A stretch of 8,543 bases of DNA, from positions 1-8,543 of the forward strand of contig JANWKW010000084.1 in assembly GCA_025451135.1 (NCBI GenBank), given 5' to 3'. How positions within the stretch are numbered: the first letter of the stretch is position 1; every line of letters starts with the position of its first letter. This document shows positions 1-5,651 of the stretch, piece by piece. A program made the position numbers and the translations under genes. Source of the stretch: Vulcanimicrobiia bacterium (lineage in GTDB: Bacteria > Vulcanimicrobiota > Vulcanimicrobiia > Vulcanimicrobiales > Vulcanimicrobiaceae). The notes under the pieces are model-generated. The model saw nothing but the letters and a program-made list of their open reading frames with translations. It was not told where the DNA came from and did not search any database.

Positions 1-431
1 ACACCCGAGGTGTTGCGCACGACGTACCACGACTGGTCGTCCATGTCCATTTCAACGAGCACGTAACCGGGGAAAACTTTTTTCGGCGTGATCTTGCGCT
101 TGCCGTCTTTGAACTCGACTTCGTCTTCCATCGGGACGAGCACGCGGAAGATCTTGTCCTGCATGTTCATCGAGTGGATGCGGCGCTCGAGGTTGGCCTT
201 GACCTTGTTCTCGTAGCCCGAGTAGGTGTGGACGACGAACCAGTCGCGGCCGGCTTCCTTCGCTTCGCTCGGCGCGGCGGGCTCGGCCTTGGCCGGCTCC
301 GGCTCGGCTTCGTAGCCGAACGGAACGCCCGAAGGCGTGGCGGCCGGGGCCGACGGCTTGGTATCGGGTTCGGGCGCCCACGCCGGCATGTATTCCGGGT
401 TGAAAGGCTTCTCGAAGTCGGATTCGGTCAC
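1..431 (-). CDS. nusG: Transcription termination/antitermination protein NusG (partial, 3' end outside window)
   Basis: NusG binds RNA polymerase, modulates pausing and Rho termination, and links transcription to the ribosome. The visible 143 codons hold an N-terminal extension (residues 1 to about 61, rich in Ala, Pro and Glu) followed by the start of the NGN domain: WFVVHTYSGYENKVKANLE near residues 64-82, then PKKVFPGYVLVEMDMDD near 117-132, both highly characteristic of NusG. The KOW domain would lie beyond the window. I chose the GTG at 431 because the frame is closed by TAG six codons upstream and no ATG lies between; its ribosome binding site is poor, so translation may be coupled to secE, which ends 10 nt upstream. 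An ATG at residue 15 is a possible alternative start. The secE-nusG order is the standard bacterial arrangement. Identity is very secure; the start is less so. Confidence 0.96.
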   Translation of the reverse strand, partial: MTESDFEKPFNPEYMPAWAPEPDTKPSAPAATPSGVPFGYEAEPEPAKAEPAAPSEAKEAGRDWFVVHTYSGYENKVKANLERRIHSMNMQDKIFRVLVPMEDEVEFKDGKRKITPKKVFPGYVLVEMDMDDQSWYVVRNTSG

Positions 432-441
432 GTCGTTATCG

Positions 442-696
442 CTATCGGGCTACAGGATGGATGGCGTTGAAGATCCAGCCGAAGAGCTGGTCCGCGCCGA
501 ACGTGAACAGACCGATGGCGACCACCAGGATGATCGTCAGCAGCGTCGCGGACATCCACTCTTCGCGAGTGGGCCACGTCACGCGCTTGAGCTCGGTGAC
601 GACGCCCTTGACGAAGTCGTTCGCGCTCGCACCCGCCTGCTGGCGTTGCGCCGCCGTGACTCCGCGGCCCACCGCGCTCTTGTTTTGGTCGTTCAC
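442..696 (-). CDS. secE: Preprotein translocase subunit SecE
   Basis: SecE is the small essential membrane subunit that clamps SecY in the SecYEG translocon. The protein has 84 residues, typical of the single-span bacterial form. The family signature is clear: FVKGVVTELKRVTWPTREEW at residues 28-47, an amphipathic helix followed by the conserved hinge, then one membrane segment at about 50-78 (TLLTIILVVAIGLFTFGADQ onward). The N-terminal 25 residues are polar and Gln/Ala-rich. The start is GTG at 696, preceded by a good GGGAG ribosome binding site 8 nt upstream. It lies 25 nt downstream of tRNA-Trp and 10 nt upstream of nusG, so the three are almost certainly co-transcribed, with the tRNA cut out of the precursor. 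Confidence 0.96.
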   Translation of the reverse strand: MNDQNKSAVGRGVTAAQRQQAGASANDFVKGVVTELKRVTWPTREEWMSATLLTIILVVAIGLFTFGADQLFGWIFNAIHPVAR

Positions 697-721
697 CAGG
701 TCGTCTCCCAGAGATGAGATT

Positions 722-797
722 TGGCAGGGCGGACAGGACTCGAACCTGCAACCGACGGTTTTGGAGACCGCAACTCTACCAATTGAGCTACCGCCCT
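722..797 (-). tRNA. tRNA-Trp (anticodon CCA)
   Basis: The minus strand folds into a full cloverleaf of 76 nt. The acceptor stem AGGGCGG pairs with CCGCCCT, the D stem is GCTC/GAGT, the anticodon stem is GCGGT/ACCGT around the loop CTCCAAA, and the T stem is GCAGG/CCTGT with loop TTCGAGT. The anticodon is CCA, which reads UGG, and the discriminator base is G, as usual for bacterial tRNA-Trp. The 3' CCA is encoded. It lies between rpmG and secE, a common bacterial arrangement, and is probably released from the shared transcript. Confidence 0.97.
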
Positions 798-835
798 ATA
801 AAGGCCGCCGCGCGTGCGCGACGGGCCGATCCGGT

Positions 836-1000
836 CTACTTCGTTTCGCGGTGGGGTTTGTGGCACCGGCAGAAACGGCAGTACTTGCTCAGCTCGAGCC
901 GGTCCGTCGTCTTCTGCTTGTTCTTCTGCGAATTGTAGTTGCGTCGCTTGCATTCGTTGCAAGCCAAGACGACCATCACGCGATTTTCTTTTTTAGCCAC
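836..1000 (-). CDS. rpmG: 50S ribosomal protein L33
   Basis: This 54-residue protein is bacterial L33 of the large ribosomal subunit. It starts MAKKENRVMVVLACNEC and ends CRFCRCHKPHRETK. Two CxxC pairs (Cys14/Cys17 and Cys41/Cys44) make this the zinc-binding form; an extra Cys46 follows the second pair. The core NYNSQKNK is typical of the family. The start is GTG at 1000 with a short AGG 5 nt upstream; no upstream in-frame start fits the family length better. The gene heads the rpmG-tRNA-Trp-secE-nusG unit and has a candidate promoter at 1059-1088. A hairpin at 1029-1050 falls in its predicted leader. Confidence 0.96.
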   Translation of the reverse strand: MAKKENRVMVVLACNECKRRNYNSQKNKQKTTDRLELSKYCRFCRCHKPHRETK

Positions 1001-1028
1001 TTCTGCCTACTGCCAAACAACATGAAAT

Positions 1029-1050
1029 GAACGGACCAGCGGGTCCGTTC
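1029..1050 (-). terminator. Perfect 9-bp hairpin in rpmG leader (terminator or leader stem-loop)
   Basis: GAACGGACC pairs perfectly with GGTCCGTTC around a 4-nt loop. On the minus strand it is followed by ATTTCATGTTGTTT, a broken T-rich run, while on the plus strand no T-run follows. It could therefore be a weak intrinsic terminator for the GH3-like gene that ends at 1089. A promoter-like pair at 1059-1088 lies upstream of it, which would instead put it at the very 5' end of the rpmG mRNA as a stabilising or attenuating stem-loop. The structure is certain; its role is not. Confidence 0.6.
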
Positions 1051-1058
1051 GGCGACCC

Positions 1059-1088
1059 ATAGTACCACAGGCCGGGGGAGGGGTGCAA
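1059..1088 (-). promoter_or_regulatory. Candidate sigma-70 promoter for rpmG-tRNA-Trp-secE-nusG
   Basis: On the minus strand TTGCAC (1083-1088) is followed after 18 bp by TACTAT (1059-1064). The -10 hexamer is preceded by TGG, an extended -10 element. Predicted initiation is near 1052, about 50 nt before the rpmG start codon. The -35 element lies directly beside the stop codon of the upstream gene. The assignment rests on sequence match alone. Confidence 0.5.
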
Positions 1089-2603
1089 CTACCGGGAGAC
1101 GATCCTGATCGTGCCGGAAAGCGCCGGTTCCACCGCCGCGTCGAGCACGGTCGCGGCGTACGCTCCGGGAGCAACATACCACGCATCGTAGGCCGGCGAC
1201 CAGACCGCGAAGACCCGGGCGGCGAGCGGTAGGCGGACGCGTCGCGACTGCCCGGCGGCCAGCGTGACCCGCGCGAATGCGGCCAAACGAGCCGGGCCGC
1301 CGCCGGGCGGCACCAGCATCAGGCGGGCGACGGCGGTTCCGGCGCGGACCCCGGCGTTGCCGACCAGGAACGAGACCGTCACCGGCGCCTCGCTCCCGTG
1401 GCCGTAATCGATCCGCAGGCCGGAGTAGGCGAAGACCGCGTAGGTCGTGCCCGCCCCGAGCGGATAGCCGGCAGCCGCGCTCGGCAGCCGGCCGGCCGGC
1501 GCGGCCAGTCCCGTCAGCACGTTGGCCAGTCCCTCCGGCGTGCCGGCGACCGGATCCCAAGCGACCAGCACCGCCGGTGCCTGGGCGCTCCAGTCGATCG
1601 CCTCGGGCCCGCGCTCGAGCACCACCGCGGTCCGCGGGTTGGCGGCGGCCCGCGCGCGGACGAGTTCGGCTTCGCCGTCGCTCGGCGCGCCGAGGATCAG
1701 GACGCAGGCCGTCACGCGGGCGGCAGCCTGGGCGGCGAGCACCGGATCCGCAGGCGCGGTCGTCACCGCGGTTCGGGGCAGGGCCGCCCGGATCGCGGCC
1801 AGGGTGGCGTCGTCGGCGCCGACCACCACGAGCGACCGGACCGCCTCGGGCGCGAACGGCAGCACGAAACCGTCGTTCTTGAGGAGCACCGCCCCGCTCT
1901 GGACCAAGCGCCGCGAGAGCGTCGCGGTCGCGGCCGGCAAGCCGGGGAGCGGCGGCCGGCCGAGCAATCCCGCCTTCCGCGCCGCCCAGCGGACCCGTTC
2001 GATGGTGGTATCGTCGGTCCACGACGACCCGGTCACGAAGCCTTGGAAAGCGACCTGACGGCGGAGAGTGGCGGCCAGGAAATGCGGATCGCGGCAGATC
2101 GCGGCCACCCAGGTCGCGGCGGGAAGGGTGCATGCGATCGCTCCAGCGCCGCCACGCACGGCGGCTTCGAGCGGAGGCTGATCCTGGGCGTGGATGGCGG
2201 CCGGATCGGTGGCGGTCTCGGCCGACGGAACCGCGACCGCGAGCGCGTGCCCGCGCACGAGGCCCGCGAAGATGGGTCCGACCGCTAGCGCTTCGAAAGC
2301 CGGGTCGTTCGAGAACGCGCCGAGTCTGATCGCGACCGCATTGGCGCCGGCTGCGCGGGCTCCGGCAGCGAGTCCGGCGCCGTATGCCCGCCAGGCCGCC
2401 GGGTCCCAGGCGGCTGCGACTTCGGGGGCCGACGCCAGTGCCGGATCGGGGGTCGCCAAGCGCAAGGCCGGAACGCCGCCGGCCGCCGGCGCGGAACCGG
2501 TCCGGGCGAGGGCTTGCGCGCCGCGAGCCACGTCGCCGGCGGCGGCCGGGACGACGGCGAGCGTCATGACGATCGCGAGCGATCGGGCGAGCCATCGCGA
2601 CAC
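1089..2603 (-). CDS. Secreted GH3-like protein, probably catalytically degenerate
   Basis: The 504-residue product resembles glycoside hydrolase family 3 (beta-glucosidase-like) enzymes but is much shorter than their usual 700-850 residues. A signal peptide covers residues 1 to about 23. A reduced barrel-like part runs from about 55 to 200, with WDPAAWRAYGAGLA and PLEAAVRGGAGAIAC matching family motifs. The second alpha/beta domain starts at SGAVLLKNDGFVLPF (236-250), the counterpart of the family's 'VLLKNDG..LPL' motif. A C-terminal fibronectin-III-like domain (about 404-504) ends with WYVAPGAYAATV. Where active GH3 enzymes have the nucleophile in 'SDW', this one reads GSSW, with Ser194 in place of Asp, and the usual Lys-His motif is not visible. 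The start is GTG at 2603 with AGGAG 9 nt upstream. It follows tRNA-Arg by 26 nt. A binding or scaffold role is possible; no substrate can be named. Confidence 0.8.
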   Translation of the reverse strand: MSRWLARSLAIVMTLAVVPAAAGDVARGAQALARTGSAPAAGGVPALRLATPDPALASAPEVAAAWDPAAWRAYGAGLAAGARAAGANAVAIRLGAFSNDPAFEALAVGPIFAGLVRGHALAVAVPSAETATDPAAIHAQDQPPLEAAVRGGAGAIACTLPAATWVAAICRDPHFLAATLRRQVAFQGFVTGSSWTDDTTIERVRWAARKAGLLGRPPLPGLPAATATLSRRLVQSGAVLLKNDGFVLPFAPEAVRSLVVVGADDATLAAIRAALPRTAVTTAPADPVLAAQAAARVTACVLILGAPSDGEAELVRARAAANPRTAVVLERGPEAIDWSAQAPAVLVAWDPVAGTPEGLANVLTGLAAPAGRLPSAAAGYPLGAGTTYAVFAYSGLRIDYGHGSEAPVTVSFLVGNAGVRAGTAVARLMLVPPGGGPARLAAFARVTLAAGQSRRVRLPLAARVFAVWSPAYDAWYVAPGAYAATVLDAAVEPALSGTIRIVSR

Positions 2604-2629
2604 GAGTTCGGTCTCCTGGAGAGCGGTGG

Positions 2630-2706
2630 TGGTGCGCCCGGGCGGAATTGAACCACCAACCTTGGGCTTAGGAGTCCCCTGCTCTATCCAATTGAGCTAC
2701 GGGCGC
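2630..2706 (-). tRNA. tRNA-Arg (anticodon CCT)
   Basis: The minus strand gives a 77-nt tRNA. The acceptor stem GCGCCCG pairs with CGGGCGC, the D stem is GCTC/GAGC, and the T stem is GGTGG/CCGCC with loop TTCAATT. The discriminator base is A and the 3' CCA is encoded. The anticodon loop CTCCTAA carries CCT, which reads AGG (Arg). The anticodon stem is imperfect: GGGGA faces GCCCA, leaving three central G-C pairs with A31/G39 and G27/A43 unpaired by standard rules. It lies 16 nt after the HD-GYP gene's stop codon and 26 nt before the GH3-like gene, all on one strand, so it may be processed from a longer transcript. Confidence 0.93.
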
Positions 2707-2722
2707 GCACTCCGGCCCGAAT

Positions 2723-4336
2723 TTAGGCGACGCGCGCGGCTGCGCCTCTGCGCCACGCCAGGAACCGCTCGACGTAGTCCGGGTCGAACTGCGTGCCCGA
2801 GCAGCGTTCGATCTCGGCGAGCGCGTCGGCTTCGGGGATGCCGCGATGGTAGGGCCGGTCGACCACCATCGCCGAGAACGCGTCCAAGATCGCGATCGCG
2901 CGGGCGAGGGGACGGATCTGCTCGCCGCGCAGGCCGTTGGGATAGCCGGCGCCGTCCCAACGCTCGTGATGCTGTCCCACGATCTCCGCGACGTCCGCGA
3001 ACGATTCGTACGGCTGCAGGATGGTGCGCCCGAAGGTGGCGTGCTCTTGCATCGAGCGATATTCGTCGGCGGTCAGCGCGCCCGGCTTGATCAGGATCTT
3101 GTCCGGGATCAACAGCTTGCCGACGTCGTGCAGCAGGCTCGCTTGCAGGAGCCAGCCCAACTGCGCGGCGTCGAGGTCGAGGTTGTACTCCGACCAATGC
3201 TTGGCCATGGCGTTGACGTGGAACAGGTGCACGCGCGTGAACGGATCGCGATCGAGCAGGCTGCCCACGACCGTCTCGATGCCCTCGAAGATACCGTGCA
3301 GGTGATATGAATCGATGTCGTCCTCGCCGATCGGCATACCGCCGAGCTTGCGCGAGAGGCGGGTGCGATGCACGCACAGGGCGACCGCGTCGACGCGGCC
3401 GGACGTCTCGAGCGGGACGAATGCGTAGCCGCACGCGACCGAGATCGGGACCTCGGTCGCGCCGCCGGCGTAGGAAAGGGCTCGCAACCGCTCCATCGCG
3501 CTCGCGACGATGTCGAACGCGAGTTCGCGCGAACGGCCCTCGATGAGCGCCAGGAAGACGTCGCCGCCGAAACGCCCGATCGTCAGCTCGCCGTCCTGCA
3601 GACCTTCGAGCGTGCTCGCGACGCGTTTGAGCACCGCGTCGCCCTCGGCGTAGCCGTAGGTGTCGTTGAACGAACCGAAGTTGGTCAGGTTGAACATCGC
3701 GACCCCGACCGGCCGGGTCGAGGTCGCGCGCGCGATCGCACCGTCGAGCGCGCGCAGCAAGCGCGAATGATTGGCCAGGCCGGTGAGCGTGTCGTAATCG
3801 GCCGAGCGCGTGAGGGTCGCGAGCAGACGGTTGTTCTCGATCGCCACGCCGAGGAAATGCCCGATGGCGGCGACCAGCTCCACGCCCTCCGCGTCGTAGG
3901 CGCCGGCCCGTTTGGATTGCACGGAGAACGCGCCGACCGCGCGCCCGCCGACCCGCAACGGCACGAAGATCGCCGAGACCGAATCGTTGGATTGCGGACG
4001 GTCGGTGTAGATCGGCGACGTGCCGTCGGGCGCCCACTCCTGCGGGTCGTTGCCCCAGATCACCTCGCCGGTCTCGATCGCTCGGCGCGCGCGCGACTTC
4101 TCGCTGAGCGAGAGGTGCGCGTCGCGGGTGTTCGTGCCGTGGTCGTGGATGAACTCGATCGTCGGCGTGCCGGCCGCGTCGGTCAAGGCCACGAACACGA
4201 CCGAGGCGTCGACGTGGGAGGCGAGCAGGCCGGTCAGCCGCTCGAACAAATCGTACAGCGAGATGTCCGCCGCGAGCAGACTCGCGGCTTGCCGGATGAG
4301 CGACGAGTCGCGCAGTTCGCGTGACGACTCAAGCAT
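2723..4336 (-). CDS. GAF-GGDEF(degenerate)-HD-GYP protein, likely cyclic-di-GMP phosphodiesterase
   Basis: This 537-residue cytoplasmic protein has three domains. Residues about 15-172 form a GAF sensor domain. Residues about 176-330 resemble GGDEF (DYDTLTGLANHSRLL at 180-194), but the signature reads RFGGDVF (255-261) and the metal-binding Asp positions read FNLTNF (215-220), so cyclase activity is unlikely. Residues about 350-530 are an HD-GYP domain with its metal and catalytic residues in place: His370, HDVGK (403-407), His432, HHERWDGAGYP (456-466) and Asp485. HD-GYP domains hydrolyse cyclic-di-GMP to pGpG or GMP. No membrane segment or DNA-binding domain is seen, so input probably comes through the GAF domain and perhaps nucleotide binding by the GGDEF remnant. 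The ATG at 4336 lacks a clear ribosome binding site. The gene is divergent from the methionine sulfoxide reductase gene, with 53 bp between them. Confidence 0.93.
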   Translation of the reverse strand: MLESSRELRDSSLIRQAASLLAADISLYDLFERLTGLLASHVDASVVFVALTDAAGTPTIEFIHDHGTNTRDAHLSLSEKSRARRAIETGEVIWGNDPQEWAPDGTSPIYTDRPQSNDSVSAIFVPLRVGGRAVGAFSVQSKRAGAYDAEGVELVAAIGHFLGVAIENNRLLATLTRSADYDTLTGLANHSRLLRALDGAIARATSTRPVGVAMFNLTNFGSFNDTYGYAEGDAVLKRVASTLEGLQDGELTIGRFGGDVFLALIEGRSRELAFDIVASAMERLRALSYAGGATEVPISVACGYAFVPLETSGRVDAVALCVHRTRLSRKLGGMPIGEDDIDSYHLHGIFEGIETVVGSLLDRDPFTRVHLFHVNAMAKHWSEYNLDLDAAQLGWLLQASLLHDVGKLLIPDKILIKPGALTADEYRSMQEHATFGRTILQPYESFADVAEIVGQHHERWDGAGYPNGLRGEQIRPLARAIAILDAFSAMVVDRPYHRGIPEADALAEIERCSGTQFDPDYVERFLAWRRGAAARVA

Positions 4337-4356
4337 GAGGAGCGCGTTCGCGCCCG

Positions 4357-4371
4357 GGGGCCGCCGGCCCC
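4357..4371. repeat. GC-rich inverted repeat in the divergent intergenic region
   Basis: GGGGCC and GGCCCC flank a 3-bp spacer in the 53-bp gap between the divergent HD-GYP and fRMsr genes. No T-run follows on either strand, so it is not a classical terminator. It could be a protein-binding dyad or simply a GC-rich coincidence. Confidence 0.4.
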
Positions 4372-4389
4372 TTGTGGTAAGGTTGACGA

Positions 4390-4881
4390 ATGGTCGATTA
4401 TCCGTTGCTTTCCAGCCAAGCCGCCGGGCTGCTCTCGGGCGAGCCCGACGCGCTGGCCAACGTCGCGAACTTCGCGGCCTTCGTGTTCGCGGAACTGCCC
4501 GAGATCAATTGGGCCGGGTTCTACTTCGCGCGGCCGGACGGCGACCTGGTCCTGGGCCCGTTCGCGGGCCGCCCGGCCTGCACGCGGCTCTCGCAGGGGC
4601 GGGGCGTCTGCGGCGCGGCCGCGACCTCGATGACCACGGTGGTCGTTGACGACGTCGATGCGTTCGCCGATCACATCGCCTGCGATTCCGCCTCGCGCTC
4701 CGAGATCGTCGTGCCCGTCCTCTCCGGCGGCCGCACCGTCGCCGTCTTCGATATCGACGCGCCGATCCTGGCGCGCTTCGGGCCGGCCGACCGGGCGGGC
4801 ATCGAAGCCCTGGTCGCGATCGTCGCGCCGTTCGCGGTCCGGTTGGCCGAAACGCTCGCCGGCCGCACCGCGAACCGCTAG
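4390..4881 (+). CDS. msrC: Free methionine-(R)-sulfoxide reductase (GAF domain, fRMsr)
   Basis: This enzyme reduces free L-methionine-(R)-sulfoxide in the cytoplasm, protecting the methionine pool from oxidation. The 163-residue protein is a single GAF domain of normal family length. INWAGFYF (39-46) and LVLGPFAGRPACTRL (53-67) match the family. All three redox cysteines are present: Cys64 in PACTRL, Cys74 in GRGVCGAA and Cys98 in HIACDSASRSEIVVP, which correspond to the cysteines of E. coli MsrC (YebR). The ATG at 4390 has AAGG 7 nt upstream; the same bases can also be read as a TANNNT -10 box placed for a leaderless mRNA. It is the only plus-strand gene here, and its stop codon overlaps that of the convergent repeat-protein gene. 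Confidence 0.96.
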   Translation: MVDYPLLSSQAAGLLSGEPDALANVANFAAFVFAELPEINWAGFYFARPDGDLVLGPFAGRPACTRLSQGRGVCGAAATSMTTVVVDDVDAFADHIACDSASRSEIVVPVLSGGRTVAVFDIDAPILARFGPADRAGIEALVAIVAPFAVRLAETLAGRTANR

Positions 4882-5651
4882 ATCACGTTCATCGCCTTGG
4901 CCTCGACCAGCTTCTGGATGGTCAAGTGCCCGAGGCCGTGAGCCTGGACCTTGCGGACGTAGGCCGCGTCGATCGAGAGGGAGCGGAGCTGGACCAATTG
5001 GCGGACAGGGAGATTTGGATAGCCGACTCCGGCCATCTCGCGTACGAATGCGGGGGTGACGTCAAGGGCACGGGCCTCAACGGTTTCGCGTGCGTACAAG
5101 AATCCGACGCCCGCCGACTTCATATCGGCGATGTATTCGGGCGTGACGTCGAGCGCCCGCATCCCGATCAAATCTTTGAACGGGATCTGATCGAAGCCCA
5201 CCTTAGCCAGACCGTCGACGTACGCGATCGTGATGTCGAGCATGGCGCCCGCCATCTGTTCGCGGTCGCCACGAATGGCCGAACCGCGGGATCGCATAGC
5301 GCTTGCGTACGCGGCCCTCGGGGTAAAGGAGAAGGTCCCCGCGCCCCAGCCCCCGCCGAGCGTGCCACGACAGACGATGTCGCCGGCTTCGTGTGCGAGG
5401 GTGAACGTGACGGGGCCGTTAGGTCCGGTCAACTGCGCTTGGGAGAGCCCGAGCGACGCGAGTGTGACCGATCGGCCATCCTCGCTGTCGCGCGTTCCGT
5501 CGTCGCTAACGGAGCGGAGCTCGAACTGCACGGTACTGGCATCTTTGACAGAGATCTTCCACGTGCCGGAGACCGTATCGGCGCAAGCAACACGGGTGAG
5601 CGCGAGCGCGAGCGCCGCGCTGATCGCCAACATCTCGATCCGACGTCTCAT
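4878..5651 (-). CDS. Secreted protein with beta-rich domain and BlaR-type tandem repeats
   Basis: I do not recognise a named family for this 257-residue protein. A signal peptide (MRRRIEMLAISAALALALTR, then VACA) predicts cleavage near Ala24, so it should act outside the cytoplasmic membrane. Residues about 27-112 look like a small beta-sandwich: GTWKISV opens it, and GPVTFTLAHEAGDIVCRGTL then GAGTFSFTP close it. From about 138 to the end are four roughly 29-residue repeats of the form 'D-V-T-x-x-Y/F-V-x-x-M-x-x-V-G-Y-x-x-L-x-x-x-x-L-V-x-x-R-A-L'. The same repeat type fills the C-terminus of the M56 protein encoded just upstream. The ATG overlaps that gene's stop in an ATGA, indicating translational coupling. 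It is probably a periplasmic or surface partner, ligand or decoy for the M56 sensor; this is inferred from operon position and shared repeats only. Its CTAG stop is shared with the convergent gene. Confidence 0.85.
   Translation of the reverse strand: MRRRIEMLAISAALALALTRVACADTVSGTWKISVKDASTVQFELRSVSDDGTRDSEDGRSVTLASLGLSQAQLTGPNGPVTFTLAHEAGDIVCRGTLGGGWGAGTFSFTPRAAYASAMRSRGSAIRGDREQMAGAMLDITIAYVDGLAKVGFDQIPFKDLIGMRALDVTPEYIADMKSAGVGFLYARETVEARALDVTPAFVREMAGVGYPNLPVRQLVQLRSLSIDAAYVRKVQAHGLGHLTIQKLVEAKAMNVI
4881..5243 (-). repeat. Four tandem ~29-aa helical repeats, secreted partner
   Basis: Residues about 137-257 divide into units starting at DITIAYVDGLAKVGF, DVTPEYIADMKSAGV, DVTPAFVREMAGVGY and SIDAAYVRKVQAHGL. 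Each runs on to an 'xxLVxxRAL'-like helix. The spacing is 28-31 residues and each unit looks like a two-helix element. The last unit aligns end to end, without gaps, with the last unit of the neighbouring M56 protein. Confidence 0.85.

Noticed and set aside
1398..2288. Long plus-strand open frame (about 296 codons) across the GH3-like gene
   Set aside because: It is Arg/Gly-rich with no recognisable motif and lies antisense to a gene with signal peptide, ribosome binding site and family motifs; it is a by-product of high GC.
976..2595. Minus-strand frame of about 539 codons overlapping the GH3-like gene in another phase
   Set aside because: The product is an Arg-rich low-complexity string, and it runs through the rpmG promoter region; it is a frame shadow of the GH3-like gene.
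2630..2706. Integration site or mobile element at the tRNA-Arg gene
   Set aside because: No integrase, no repeated tRNA 3' end and no insertion-sequence ends are visible nearby; the flanking genes look native.
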